Numbered from the stretch's first letter, positions 27,548-36,438 are shown. The stretch: DNA of 64,000 nt from CAIKNB01 sp964415965 (GCA_964415965.1 CAYQCK010000003.1:102075-166074); one strand, 5' to 3'. Program-made: numbers and translations. Notes: generated by a model from the sequence alone, not told the origin.

Positions 27548-28315
27548 TCATCGCACCATCGCCTTAATCCTTTCGGCGGCGTGGACTATGGGTTTAAGCG
27601 ACACTTCCTCGGTCGGATCCTTTTTTGAATAGTGGAAAGGGTTATCCAAATCCTTTATCAGGTAGATCATATAGATCATGATCAGCGAGACGAAAGCGAC
27701 GAAAAATACGCTTTCGGAATATGGATCATATTTGAGGAATATCAGGCCGAACACCAGCACCGCGGTGATGATCTCCGAGATGGCGTAGCCGGAGGAGATG
27801 AACGAGGTGTCGCGCACCGCATCGACCCGGGTGACAAGCCTCCGCAGGCTGCTCTGCTCCTGCTTGAGGCGCACGATGTAGTTGGCTTGGGTATAGGGTT
27901 CGATCCTGACGAAGCCGTCGGCTAAGGCCGCGATCATCGCCAGCATGTCCTGCGTCCTCACGTTCCTATGGAACCATCCCGGGGTCGCTTCGGCCAATTT
28001 AGAAACCGCTTCGACGCACTCTTTGGATTCTTCCGCGCCCTTGCTTTTCCAGATGTTCCGGCATTCTTCGGCGATGGCCTCCAGGCTGACCGCGATCTCA
28101 CCCGGGAGTTTCTCGCTCTCCTTGTAGTCCGCCAACACGCCGGATATCAGGAAACCGATGAGGAAGGTGTTGGCCGAAATGATGGCCGTGAACAGCGGGT
28201 TCAGCGTCAGGAATTCCCAACCCAACTCATGGATGAGCAGCTTGGCCAGCACCGTCATCACTACCAGGGGCAAAACCTTGGATAGCAGGCGCCATTTGAT
28301 GGGCAATATCCTCAT
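27548..28315 (-). CDS. Bestrophin-like membrane protein (DUF4239 type)
   Basis: About 255 aa from the ATG at 28315; a TTG 42 nt upstream is an alternative start. Two N-terminal helices (about residues 10-60), a long amphipathic domain (about 70-190), and two C-terminal helices (ISEIITAVLVFGLIFLKY and SVFFVAFVSLIMIYMIYLIKD). This order fits the bestrophin-related DUF4239 group, which may conduct anions. It is the first gene before the ABC-2 exporter. Confidence 0.65.
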   Translation of the reverse strand: MRILPIKWRLLSKVLPLVVMTVLAKLLIHELGWEFLTLNPLFTAIISANTFLIGFLISGVLADYKESEKLPGEIAVSLEAIAEECRNIWKSKGAEESKECVEAVSKLAEATPGWFHRNVRTQDMLAMIAALADGFVRIEPYTQANYIVRLKQEQSSLRRLVTRVDAVRDTSFISSGYAISEIITAVLVFGLIFLKYDPYSESVFFVAFVSLIMIYMIYLIKDLDNPFHYSKKDPTEEVSLKPIVHAAERIKAMVR

Positions 28316-28400
28316 ATATGCGGGAATTAAGATAACCGAGTTCCGGTTCTTTTTCAACCCGCAAGACCGCCACCCTGACCTGGCCGTCAGGCTTTATCGC

Positions 28401-28434
28401 AAAGCAAAACACCCGTTTCCGGGTGTTTTGCTTT
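28401..28434 (-). terminator. tRNA-Gly terminator
   Basis: AAAGCAAAACACCCG (28401-28415) and CGGGTGTTTTGCTTT (28420-28434) form a perfect 15-bp stem immediately after the tRNA on the minus strand. Confidence 0.85.
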
Positions 28435-28508
28435 GGAGCGGGTAGGGGGAATTGAACCCCCCTCTCCACCTTGGCAAGGTGGCATAATAGCCTCTATACG
28501 ATACCCGC
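28434..28508 (-). tRNA. tRNA-Gly (anticodon GCC)
   Basis: 75 nt cloverleaf with encoded CCA. Acceptor GCGGGTA/TACCCGC, anticodon stem CCACC/GGTGG with loop TTGCCAA, T-arm GGGGG-TTCAATT-CCCCC. Confidence 0.95.
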
Positions 28509-28580
28509 CTAAATTGCGGTGTTGAGATTATCAAACAGCCGCCAAATGCGCAAGAGGCGGGGCAGTGCTACCATGTACCC

Positions 28581-30335
28581 ATGACCAAACATGACGAACT
28601 AGCCAAAATCCTGACCGAATTCAGCCTGCGCGAGGAGATGCTTGGCACGCCATTCAAGCCGCGCGCCTACCAGCTGGCGGCCGAATCGGTCTCGGCCCTC
28701 AAGGACGAGGTCGCGGAGGCTTGGCGCAAAGGCGGAACCAAGGCTCTCGAGGACCTGCCTGGCATCGGCCCGAGCATCGCCGAAAAAATCGACGAATACT
28801 ACCGCACCGGCAAAATCAAAGAATACGATCGGATGAAGAAGGCCTTCCCGGTCGATATCTGGGGCCTGTCGCGCATCGAAGGCATGGGGCCGAAACATAT
28901 CCTCGACCTGTATAAACGGCTCAAAATAAAAAATCTCAAGGAGCTCGGCCGGGCGCTAGCCAAACACAAGATCCGAGCCATCCCGCGCTGGGGCGAAAAA
29001 AGCGAAGAGAAACTCATGCGCGGCCTCGGCCTGCTCGAACGCGCCTCCGGCCGGCGCCTGCTCGGCGACATCTTGCCCATTGCGGACGCGATCGTCGGCG
29101 CGCTCGAGAAGACGCGGGGCGTTAAGCGGGTCGCGGTCGCCGGCTCCCTCCGCCGACGGCAAGAGACGGTCGGGGACATCGACCTCCTGGCTACTTCCAG
29201 CGACCCGGAACGGGTCATGAAGGCCTTCACCGACCTGCCGCTGGTCGAGACGGTCCACGAACGCGGCAAGACACGGTCCTCGGTCAGGCTCAAGATCGGC
29301 ATCGACGCCGACCTACGGGTGGTCCCGGACAAAGTCTACGGCGCTGCTCTCCAATACTTCACGGGCGACAAGCGCCATAACGTCCTGCTCCGCGAATTCG
29401 CTTTGTCGAAAGGCTTCACGCTCAGCGAATACGGCCTGTTCCGGCGGTCGCATGGCGCTCGGAGCAAGACCCCAAAGCTCGTGGTCTGCAAAACGGAAGA
29501 CGACATCTACCGAGCACTCGGCCTGGACACTCCCCCGCCCGAAATCCGCGTCGGCGCCGACGAAATCGAGGCGGCTCGCGACCGCGTGCTGCCCGACCTC
29601 CTGCCCTACGGCTCGGTGAAAGGCGACCTCCAGGTCCAGACCGACTGGACAGACGGCTCGGCCTCGATCGAAGACATGGCTAAGGCCGCCCAAGCCGCCG
29701 GACTCAAGTACCTGGCCGTGACCGACCACACCAAATCACTCGGCTTCATCAACGGACTGGACGAAAAACGCCTGGCCAAGCAAGGCCGCGAAATCGACGC
29801 CCTGAACAAGCGGCTCCGCGGCTTCACCGTCCTGAAAGGCACGGAATGCGACATCCGCAAGGACGGCTCGCTCGACCTGTCAGACGCCGCGCTGGCGAAA
29901 TTGGATTGGGTCGGCGTCTCCATCCACTCGGCTTTCCAGCTCCCTCGCGCCGAGCAGACCAAGCGCATCGTCAAAGCCCTCTCGAACCCGAACGTCGATT
30001 GCTTCTTCCATCCGACCTGCCGTCTCATCGGCAAACGCGAACCCATCGATTACGACTTTGACGAGGTGCTGTCAGTGGCCAAGAAGCACCGCGTCGCGCT
30101 CGAAATCGACGCCTATCCCGACCGCTCCGACCTGAACGACCGCCACGTCCGCGCAGCGATCAAAGCCGGGGTTCCGCTCGTCATCGACACCGACGCCCAT
30201 CATCCGGACCACTTCCGCTTCATCCGCTTCGGCGAATCCATCGCCCGACGCGGCTGGGCGACTGAAGCCGACATCCTCAATACGAAATCCGCCAAACGGC
30301 TCCTGGGCCACCTGGCCAAAAAACGACGGGGTTGA
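28581..30335 (+). CDS. polX: Family X DNA polymerase with PHP domain (PolX)
   Basis: 584 aa. Helix-hairpin-helix segments (EDLPGIGPSIAEKI, about residue 55), the polymerase X nucleotidyltransferase motif VGDIDLLATS with a third acidic residue in DADLRVV, and a C-terminal PHP domain from about 345. PolX fills short gaps in base excision repair, and in bacteria the PHP domain is a 3'-5' exonuclease. The first PHP motif, normally DLHxH or DLQxH, reads DLQVQ, while later ligand motifs (VTDHT, HPTCR, DTDAHH) remain. A TACCAT box (28569-28574) 6 nt before ATG suggests a leaderless mRNA. Confidence 0.93.
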   Translation: MTKHDELAKILTEFSLREEMLGTPFKPRAYQLAAESVSALKDEVAEAWRKGGTKALEDLPGIGPSIAEKIDEYYRTGKIKEYDRMKKAFPVDIWGLSRIEGMGPKHILDLYKRLKIKNLKELGRALAKHKIRAIPRWGEKSEEKLMRGLGLLERASGRRLLGDILPIADAIVGALEKTRGVKRVAVAGSLRRRQETVGDIDLLATSSDPERVMKAFTDLPLVETVHERGKTRSSVRLKIGIDADLRVVPDKVYGAALQYFTGDKRHNVLLREFALSKGFTLSEYGLFRRSHGARSKTPKLVVCKTEDDIYRALGLDTPPPEIRVGADEIEAARDRVLPDLLPYGSVKGDLQVQTDWTDGSASIEDMAKAAQAAGLKYLAVTDHTKSLGFINGLDEKRLAKQGREIDALNKRLRGFTVLKGTECDIRKDGSLDLSDAALAKLDWVGVSIHSAFQLPRAEQTKRIVKALSNPNVDCFFHPTCRLIGKREPIDYDFDEVLSVAKKHRVALEIDAYPDRSDLNDRHVRAAIKAGVPLVIDTDAHHPDHFRFIRFGESIARRGWATEADILNTKSAKRLLGHLAKKRRG

Positions 30336-30349
30336 TTCAATAGTGGCCC

Positions 30350-31225
30350 ATGTCGTCACTCGGACTCGCTTTGGCTTTCGGCGCCCTCTTCGGTTGGGCA
30401 GTCGGTGATTTTTTCATCCAACGAGCCACCCGAGCCATCGGCATCACAAAAAGCCTTTTCTTCATCGGCTTGGCCGGAGCCGTCCTGCTTTTCCCGAACG
30501 CTTTGCCCGAGATAGTCCCCGCCTTGACCGACTATGGCCGGTGGCCGCTGTTGGTTTCCGTATGCGTCATCGTCATCCTGGCCGCCTTCGCCAATTTCCA
30601 GGGGCTGAAAAAGGGGAAACTCTCCGTCGTCTTGCCCCTCACCGGCCTTGAGCTTCCCGTGACCCTTGCCTTGACCACCTTCCTTGGCCGCGAAATCCTC
30701 TCCACGGAAACCTATCTCTTCATGGCCGCCACGGCTCTCGGGATTTTCCTGACCACCCTGACCGGCTTAAGCGATTTGAGCCGATTGAAATTCGAAAGCG
30801 GCACTTTCTATGCCCTTGGCGGCGCCATCGGTTTAGGCATCACCAACTTCCTCGTCGGCCAAGCTAGCCGGACCTACTCGCCCATCTTTACCCTCTGGCT
30901 CACCCACACGGTCGCGTTCTTGGTGGCTGCCGCCTTCCTCTTCAGGTCCGGAAACCTGCGCCTGGGTTCCCTGGTTTCGGACCTGAAGAAATATCCGGCC
31001 ACGATCGCCTCGCAAAGCATCTTGGACAACGTCGCCTGGCTGAGCTACGCCTACTCCACGACGCTCATACCCATCGGCATCGCCGCCACCATCAGCGAAT
31101 GCTTCATCGTCGTCGGAACCGTTTTCGGCGTCGTATTCAACAAAGAAAAGCTCCGGTTCCATCAGACCATCGGGATAATCATCGCCTTTTGCGGCATTCT
31201 GGCCCTCTCCTCCATGGCGGGATGA
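30350..31225 (+). CDS. EamA/DMT-superfamily transporter
   Basis: 291 aa with ten helices in two repeated halves, the pattern of EamA-domain drug/metabolite transporters. The second half ends IGIIIAFCGILALSS, a typical last helix. Start 14 bp after polX on the same strand. The substrate is unknown. Confidence 0.85.
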   Translation: MSSLGLALAFGALFGWAVGDFFIQRATRAIGITKSLFFIGLAGAVLLFPNALPEIVPALTDYGRWPLLVSVCVIVILAAFANFQGLKKGKLSVVLPLTGLELPVTLALTTFLGREILSTETYLFMAATALGIFLTTLTGLSDLSRLKFESGTFYALGGAIGLGITNFLVGQASRTYSPIFTLWLTHTVAFLVAAAFLFRSGNLRLGSLVSDLKKYPATIASQSILDNVAWLSYAYSTTLIPIGIAATISECFIVVGTVFGVVFNKEKLRFHQTIGIIIAFCGILALSSMAG

Positions 31226-31229
31226 CGAA

Positions 31230-31258
31230 CCCCGGCGCTAGGCCGGGGCTCTGTTTTT
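31230..31258 (+). terminator. Terminator of the DMT transporter gene
   Basis: CCCCGGC (31230-31236) and GCCGGGG (31242-31248) followed by a T-run at 31254-31258; the tail overlaps the end of the convergent gene. Confidence 0.8.
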
Positions 31259-31679
31259 ATTGGACCTCCTCGAACCATATCTTCTTCTCATGTTCCGCTT
31301 CCTCGATATGCGCCAGCCAGAGTTTTACCTCCAGGTCCGGCCATTTGGCTTTGACGACGTCGCGGGCTTCTTTTAGGTCACCGGTCAGCTTGGCGTATTC
31401 GGCTTCATCGCTCTCGAAAGACTTCCGGCCGCCATACGCGCCGCAGTCCAGGTGATTGACCAGGTTGACCTCTTTCATCTCATGCAAGGTCTTTGAGATT
31501 TCGATCTGCCTCAAGGCGAAAGCTTGGGTCTCGGGATTCACGATATTCTTGGCCGCGCCGGCGAACGACACGAGGTCGCAGTCGTCCATGAGCGAATGCT
31601 CGGTCACGAACTCCTTCATCTTGGACCCGAAGCGGAAATCCATGCAGTGCATGAGGAGGGATTTGCAGATGTGGGACAT
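31257..31679 (-). CDS. Beta-carbonic-anhydrase-like zinc protein
   Basis: 140 aa from the ATG at 31679 (residues before it overlap the tRNA-Leu). It has CMDFRF (C-x-D-x-R) near residue 12 and HLDCGAYGG (H-x2-C) near 78, the three zinc ligands and the Asp-Arg dyad of beta-carbonic anhydrases. The protein is shorter than classical enzymes (about 200 aa), as in small CPR/archaeal relatives, so activity is uncertain. It lies 30 bp after a tRNA-Leu gene on the same strand. Confidence 0.8.
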   Translation of the reverse strand: MSHICKSLLMHCMDFRFGSKMKEFVTEHSLMDDCDLVSFAGAAKNIVNPETQAFALRQIEISKTLHEMKEVNLVNHLDCGAYGGRKSFESDEAEYAKLTGDLKEARDVVKAKWPDLEVKLWLAHIEEAEHEKKIWFEEVQ

Positions 31680-31709
31680 AATCAGAATCTGGGTAACGTT
31701 ATTTTTATT

Positions 31710-31793
31710 TGGTGCCCGGGGTGGGACTCGAACCCACATGCCTTGCGGCTACGGATTTTAAGTCCGCTGCGTATACCATTCCGCCACCCGGGC
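31710..31793 (-). tRNA. tRNA-Leu (anticodon UAA)
   Basis: 84 nt class II cloverleaf with encoded CCA. Acceptor GCCCGGG/CCCGGGC, anticodon stem GCGGA/TCCGT with loop CTTAAAA, long variable arm, T-arm GTGGG-TTCGAGT-CCCAC. Confidence 0.95.
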
Positions 31794-31800
31794 GCGAATT

Positions 31801-32148
31801 TCAACTTGCCGACTTGCTTGCCGGTGCCTCCATGTCGCTCAACAAGTCCTCCAAAACTTCCTTTTCGCCCAGCAGCTCCCCGCGTATCTGTTGCAGCTGG
31901 TCGATATTGAATTTCCAACTGTTGCTAAAGACATGGTAAGGCAAAGTGATGTCCTCCATCACTATCTCATTATGCGGCACCTCGCGCTCCAACCGCGTGA
32001 GGTTGTCCGTCCAATCGCCCAGGACGGTTTCGCAATTCTCCAGGCTCTTCTCGATCTCCCCGAGCCGCTTCCGGATTTCTTCCTTGCTCTTGGGGAGCTC
32101 CTTGGACGGATCGCCCGATTCGATCCGCAGATTAATCATCTCCGGCAT
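31801..32148 (-). CDS. Coiled-coil protein of unknown function
   Basis: 115 aa, almost entirely helical: two charged helices (about residues 15-60 and 80-110) around a short hydrophobic stretch. No signal peptide. It begins 3 bp after the gene at 32152-32364, so the two are almost certainly co-transcribed, and it ends 8 bp before tRNA-Leu. The family is not recognised. Confidence 0.65.
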   Translation of the reverse strand: MPEMINLRIESGDPSKELPKSKEEIRKRLGEIEKSLENCETVLGDWTDNLTRLEREVPHNEIVMEDITLPYHVFSNSWKFNIDQLQQIRGELLGEKEVLEDLLSDMEAPASKSAS

Positions 32149-32151
32149 ATA

Positions 32152-32364
32152 TCAAGAGTTGAGCTGCTGGGCCAGCCAAGCCAGGCGCGAATTGACGTCG
32201 TCCGGCATGGAATCAAGCGCTTTCTTGGCGCGCTCTCCCTGGACCTTGAGGAATTCGATGCGCGAATCGACGGCATGCGCCTTGCTGGCGATGGCCTGCA
32301 GGGTCGATGCGCGGTGCGTCTGATGCACCGCCGCGATCTTCCTGACCTGGAAATTCTGTTGCAT
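32152..32364 (-). CDS. Small helical protein of unknown function
   Basis: 70 aa, helical, Ala/Gln/Lys-rich, ending RLAWLAQQLNS. First gene of a pair with the coiled-coil gene at 31801-32148. No motif to suggest function. Confidence 0.6.
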   Translation of the reverse strand: MQQNFQVRKIAAVHQTHRASTLQAIASKAHAVDSRIEFLKVQGERAKKALDSMPDDVNSRLAWLAQQLNS

Positions 32365-32402
32365 ACCGCCGTGAGCTTAACCCAATTTCCGCCAAAAGCA
32401 AA

Positions 32403-32422
32403 GCCCCGAACCAGGTCGGGGC
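32403..32422 (-). terminator. Terminator of the 32428-32673 gene
   Basis: GCCCCGA (32403-32409) and TCGGGGC (32416-32422), followed on the minus strand by TTTGCTTTT. Confidence 0.75.
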
Positions 32423-32427
32423 CGAGG

Positions 32428-32673
32428 TCACAGGTACTCGCCGGATTTTCCGGCGGTTGCGGCGGGCAAAGTGTAGAGCGGCCTGGCATCGAGCCGTTCT
32501 TGGTCCAGATCCGACTCCAGATAAGTGCGGCCGCAGCGCTCTAACGCCGGCTGGCGCGCCGACGGCGTAGCCGCGGCTTCCTGCCATGAACGATACAGGT
32601 ATCCGGCCATGAAAGCCGTTATGCCGATGAGCGCGAAGTGGACGGGGCGCAGATTCTCTTTTCCCTTCCGCAT
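32428..32673 (-). CDS. Small single-pass membrane protein
   Basis: 81 aa from the ATG at 32673, set by GGGAGGAG 3 nt upstream. A basic N-terminus (MRKGKENLRP) precedes one helix (about residues 12-29), so the C-terminal part, with one Cys, should be outside. Function unknown. Confidence 0.65.
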   Translation of the reverse strand: MRKGKENLRPVHFALIGITAFMAGYLYRSWQEAAATPSARQPALERCGRTYLESDLDQERLDARPLYTLPAATAGKSGEYL

Positions 32674-32765
32674 CTTCTCCTCCCTGCGTGTATTTGACGA
32701 AAGGACTCGCCGCACTGAACCATGTCCTTCGGGAACAATCAAGGCCGGGATGGTAGAATACCGGC

Positions 32766-34019
32766 ATGGTCCACCCTCTGAAGAAAATCTTCGCCCGGCT
32801 CGGCCCCGGCTTCATCACCGGCTCGTCGGATGACGACCCGTCGGGCATCGCCACCTATACCCAAGTCGGGGCGCAATTCGGCCTGAGCCAGCTTTGGACC
32901 GTGCCCTTCAACCTGCCGCTCATGCTCGCCATCCAAGAGATGGTCGGCCGCATCGGCATGGTCACGGGCCAGGGCCTGACCTCGGTCCTGCGCAAGCATT
33001 ATTCGAAAATCTTGGTTTGGTTGGTCGTGCTCCTGGTCTTCGTAGCCAACACCATCAACCTCGGCGCCGACCTCGGCGCCATGGCCGACTCGACCCGGCT
33101 CCTGTTCCCCGCCCTCCCCTTCCCCGCCCTGCTCATCGCCTTCACCGTACTCATCCTGATACTCGAGATCTTCCTGACCTATCGCACGTATGCCGAAGTG
33201 CTCAAATGGTTCGCCCTAAGCCTGCTCGGCTACGCCGTCACGGCCTTCATCGTCACGGCGGATTGGGGCGCGGTCCTGCGCGACTCTTTCGTGCCGACCT
33301 TCTCCCTCGACCGCGATTTCATCACGGCTATCGTCGCCCTGCTCGGGACCACCATCTCGCCCTACCTTTTCATCTGGCAGGCGGACGAGGAAGTCGAAGA
33401 GGAGATCGCGGCCGGACGCTCGTCCATCGCCCAACGCCGGGGCGCGACCAAAAAAGAGATTTCGAGCATGCGCCGCGATACCTTCATCGGCATGACGTTC
33501 TCGCAGATCATCACCTTCTTCATCATCGTGACCGCGGCCGGCACGTTCTTCCGCCACGGCCTGCACGACATCCAGACCACGGCCCAAGCCGCCAGCGCGC
33601 TCGAACCCTTGGCCGGGCGCTTCGCCGCGCACATCTTCGCCTTGGGAGTCATCGGCACCGGCCTCCTGGCTGTGCCCGTACTCTCGGCTTCGGCCTCCTA
33701 CGCCCTGTCCGAGGCCCTCGGCTGGAAGAATGGCCTGTACAAGAAACTGCGCGAGGCGCACGGCTTCTACGGCGCCATCACCATCGCCACCTTCATCGGC
33801 CTGCTCATCAACTTCGTCGGCGTCAGCCCGATCAAAGCGCTGTATTGGACCGCGGTCCTGAACGGCGTCATCACGCCCCCGCTCGTCCTCATCATCCTGC
33901 TCGTGGCCAACAACAAGAAAATCATGGGCCGCTGGATAAACGGCCGCTGGGCCAACCTGTTCGGCGGGATTTGCCTCGTGGCGACGACCTTGGCGGTCGC
34001 GCTCCTGTTCGTGCTTTGA
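32766..34019 (+). CDS. NRAMP-family divalent metal transporter (DPSG subtype)
   Basis: 417 aa, 11 helices. TM1 carries GPGFITGSSDDDPSGIATY, in which the classical DPGN motif is DPSG, and TM6 has GTTISPYLFIWQADEE instead of the usual metal-binding Met-Pro-His. This belongs to a known NRAMP-related subgroup in bacteria whose ion preference may differ from Mn/Fe. An extended -10 box (TGG-TAGAAT, 32754-32759) is 6 nt before the ATG, so the mRNA is probably leaderless. Confidence 0.87.
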   Translation: MVHPLKKIFARLGPGFITGSSDDDPSGIATYTQVGAQFGLSQLWTVPFNLPLMLAIQEMVGRIGMVTGQGLTSVLRKHYSKILVWLVVLLVFVANTINLGADLGAMADSTRLLFPALPFPALLIAFTVLILILEIFLTYRTYAEVLKWFALSLLGYAVTAFIVTADWGAVLRDSFVPTFSLDRDFITAIVALLGTTISPYLFIWQADEEVEEEIAAGRSSIAQRRGATKKEISSMRRDTFIGMTFSQIITFFIIVTAAGTFFRHGLHDIQTTAQAASALEPLAGRFAAHIFALGVIGTGLLAVPVLSASASYALSEALGWKNGLYKKLREAHGFYGAITIATFIGLLINFVGVSPIKALYWTAVLNGVITPPLVLIILLVANNKKIMGRWINGRWANLFGGICLVATTLAVALLFVL

Positions 34020-34042
34020 TTAAGCAAAAAACCCCAGGAGCC

Positions 34043-34071
34043 TTAACATTTCGGGCTTTTTTTGCTATATT
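34043..34071 (+). promoter_or_regulatory. Promoter of the 34108-34851 gene
   Basis: TTAACA (34043-34048), 17 nt, TATATT (34066-34071). The spacer coincides with the descending arm of the terminator-like pairing after the transporter gene (GCAAAAAAC...TTTTTTTGC, 34024-34065). Confidence 0.75.
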
Positions 34072-34107
34072 CCTCAATCTTTTGACATCTGACAAACGGA
34101 GGAAGAA

Positions 34108-34851
34108 ATGGCTCCTTACATCGGAATCACCGGCTTCATGTCCGTCCTAGAAGTCGCCCGCGTCCTGGATGAAGTACCGCCCAACACAGACCGTCGACTC
34201 ATGGTCGGCGTCCTGGCCAGCAGCAAGACCTTGGCTGGCGGCACCGACAAGTATCCTGGCCGCTATCCGCCAAGGCAATTCATCAACCCGGTGTTCATGG
34301 ATGACCCGCGGGCCCTGAACCTCATCCACTACGCCACGGACGACAAGTTGACCCTCTCGACGCAGCTCGGCCTTCTCTTGGACATCGGCGGCGAACTGCT
34401 CCAGGGTTTTCAGCTCAACGTCGCCTGGCCCGACCCCAAACAGCTCGAAAGTACCAGGAAGCGTGGTGCGGCATTCGTGCTCCAGGTCGGCGGACGCGCG
34501 CTCGAGCTCGTGGACCGCGACCCGGCCAAGCTCTCCGCCCGCGTCGCCGAGTACGTCGGTCTCATCGACCACGTGCTCCTCGACCCGAGCGGCGGCCGCG
34601 GCCAACCGTTCGATCCGGATGCCGCCCGCATCTTCCTGACCGAACTTGCCGGACGCTTCCCGAATCTGGGGTTGGGCGTCGCCGGCGGACTCTCAGCCCA
34701 AATGCTCCACCTGGTCGAACCGCTCGTCCGGCAATTCCCGGAGCTGAACATCGACGCCGAAGGCCGGCTGCGCGAGGCCTCCGACGACCACCTGTCGTTG
34801 GATCTGGCCCGCGAGTACGTCGCAGCCGCTTTCCGCCTCTTCGCCCACTGA
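34108..34851 (+). CDS. TrpF-like TIM-barrel protein of unknown function
   Basis: 247 aa, soluble. The start is fixed by GGAGGA 6 nt before the ATG. Alternating beta strands and helices, an opening strand YIGITGF, and the motif LLDPSGGRGQPFD (about residue 160) resemble phosphoribosylanthranilate isomerase, where the last phosphate loop has a GG motif. No trp genes are near, and catalytic residues could not be matched, so a different activity is likely. Own promoter and own terminator: a single-gene unit. Confidence 0.65.
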   Translation: MAPYIGITGFMSVLEVARVLDEVPPNTDRRLMVGVLASSKTLAGGTDKYPGRYPPRQFINPVFMDDPRALNLIHYATDDKLTLSTQLGLLLDIGGELLQGFQLNVAWPDPKQLESTRKRGAAFVLQVGGRALELVDRDPAKLSARVAEYVGLIDHVLLDPSGGRGQPFDPDAARIFLTELAGRFPNLGLGVAGGLSAQMLHLVEPLVRQFPELNIDAEGRLREASDDHLSLDLAREYVAAAFRLFAH

Positions 34852-34859
34852 CCGCTAGA

Positions 34860-34897
34860 CCGCCCGGTCCGAACCTTTCGGCCCGGGCGGTTTCCTT
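34860..34897 (+). terminator. Terminator
   Basis: CCGCCCGG (34860-34867) and CCGGGCGG (34883-34890), followed by TTTCCTTTTT. Confidence 0.85.
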
Positions 34898-34925
34898 TTT
34901 CCGGCCTCACCCCGACGGTCTTGGC

Positions 34926-34954
34926 TTGACAAACGGCAGGTTTCGTCGTATCTT
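34926..34954 (+). promoter_or_regulatory. Promoter of the 35012-35311 gene
   Basis: TTGACA (34926-34931), 17 nt, TATCTT (34949-34954). Confidence 0.78.
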
Positions 34955-35011
34955 ACATGGTCGTTCACCTTCTTGTCCTTTGGGATAATCCGAACCTGAC
35001 GAGGCCAAGCC

Positions 35012-35311
35012 ATGTCGCCCAAACTGAAGACCGCGCTCCGTTCCGTCTCCAGCCCAGCCGCAGCCGCCGACCGTCAGGTCGAGCCGCCGCCTGTCGGTTC
35101 TGTCCCGGTCGCCCCGCTCTACGAGATGCTGGCCGACGGCCAAAGCATCTGGCGCAACATGTACGATGCCGCTTACGCCTTCTGCACTTCCGATGACCTG
35201 GGCCTCGGATCGCGCGTCAAGGATCCCGTGACCGGCGAAATCCGGAACATGACGGATGAGGAGAAACGGCACTTCTACGCCGAAGTCCAATCCCTGTCCG
35301 ACAGGCGCTGA
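35012..35311 (+). CDS. Small soluble protein of unknown function
   Basis: 99 aa. A disordered N-terminus (Ser/Ala/Pro, to about residue 35) and a helical domain (about 38-99; LYEMLADGQSIWRNMYDAAYAF). A single-gene unit between a consensus promoter and a strong terminator, which suggests substantial expression. The family is not recognised. Confidence 0.65.
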   Translation: MSPKLKTALRSVSSPAAAADRQVEPPPVGSVPVAPLYEMLADGQSIWRNMYDAAYAFCTSDDLGLGSRVKDPVTGEIRNMTDEEKRHFYAEVQSLSDRR

Positions 35312-35319
35312 CCCTCTCC

Positions 35320-35353
35320 GGCCGTCCGTATCCTCGCGGACGGCCGTTTTTTT
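35320..35353 (+). terminator. Terminator
   Basis: GGCCGTCCG (35320-35328) and CGGACGGCC (35337-35345), then seven T. Confidence 0.9.
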
Positions 35354-35396
35354 GCGACCTGGCCATTTCCCGCCCGAACCATTAAGCTCTAGCCAT

Positions 35397-36428
35397 ATGG
35401 ACGAGGAAGCGCGTCTCATCGCCCCCGAGGCCCAAGCGGCCGAGACCGGTTTCGACCTGTCTTTGCGTCCCAAAACCCTGGCCGAGTTCATCGGCCAGCC
35501 GAAAATCAAAGAGAACCTCAGCGTCTTCCTCCAAGCCGCCAAACAGCGCGGCGAACCGTGCGAACACGTCATGCTCTACGGCCCGCCCGGCCTGGGCAAG
35601 ACGACTTTGGCGCACGTCATCGCCCGCGAGATGGACGCCAACATCAAGGTCACGAGCGGCCCGGCCCTGGAACGCGTCGGCGATTTGGCCGCCATCCTGA
35701 CCAACCTCGAGGAAGGCGACATCCTGTTCATCGACGAAATCCACCGCATGAACCGGAATATCGAGGAAGTCCTCTATCCGGCCATGGAGGATTACGCTCT
35801 CGACATCGTCATCGGCAAGGGGCCGACCGCGCGTACCCTGCGCCTGGACCTCAAGCGCTTCACCCTCATCGGCGCCACGACCCGCATCAGCTTGATTTCC
35901 GGCCCGCTGCGCGACCGCTTCGGTTCGATTTTCCATCTGGATTTCTACGGCCTCGACGAGATGGCGGCCATCGTGAAGCGCACCGCCGACCTGCTCTCCG
36001 TCCCCATCGCGGAAGGCCCGGCCCGCCTCGTCGCCAGCCGCAGCCGCCGCACGCCGCGCATCGCCAACCGCCTGCTCAAGCGCGTCCGGGATTACGCCCA
36101 GGTCAAAGGCGACGGAGTCATGGATGACCGGACGGTCGATCTGGCCCTGGAAGCCCTTGAGATAGACCCGCGCGGCCTGGACGAGACCGACCGTCGCGTC
36201 CTGCGCCAGCTGATCGAAAAATTCAACGGCGGGCCCATCGGCCTCAACACCCTGGCCGCGGCTTTGAACGAAGAGATCGCCACGCTCGAGGACGTCATCG
36301 AACCCTTCCTGCTGCAGGAAGGGTTCCTCAACCGCACGCCGCGCGGGCGCATGGCCACGGACGCCGCTTACGGGCATCTGGGCTACGCCATTCCGAAACG
36401 CGACAACCAACCCCCGCTTTCGGTATAA
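35397..36428 (+). CDS. ruvB: Holliday junction branch-migration ATPase RuvB
   Basis: 343 aa from the ATG at 35397; earlier in-frame codons run through the terminator and were rejected. Walker A GPPGLGKTT (about residue 62), Walker B ILFIDEIHR, sensor motif GATTR and the C-terminal winged helix (GLNTLAAALNEEIATLEDVIEPFL) are all typical. RuvB drives branch migration together with RuvA; ruvA and ruvC are not in this window. Two small membrane-protein genes follow on the same strand. Confidence 0.96.
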   Translation: MDEEARLIAPEAQAAETGFDLSLRPKTLAEFIGQPKIKENLSVFLQAAKQRGEPCEHVMLYGPPGLGKTTLAHVIAREMDANIKVTSGPALERVGDLAAILTNLEEGDILFIDEIHRMNRNIEEVLYPAMEDYALDIVIGKGPTARTLRLDLKRFTLIGATTRISLISGPLRDRFGSIFHLDFYGLDEMAAIVKRTADLLSVPIAEGPARLVASRSRRTPRIANRLLKRVRDYAQVKGDGVMDDRTVDLALEALEIDPRGLDETDRRVLRQLIEKFNGGPIGLNTLAAALNEEIATLEDVIEPFLLQEGFLNRTPRGRMATDAAYGHLGYAIPKRDNQPPLSV

Positions 36429-36438
36429 TGCTGGACGT

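Noticed and set aside
35256..35396. 47-residue N-terminal extension of RuvB
   Set aside because: It crosses a strong terminator and another gene; the ATG at 35397 matches RuvB length.
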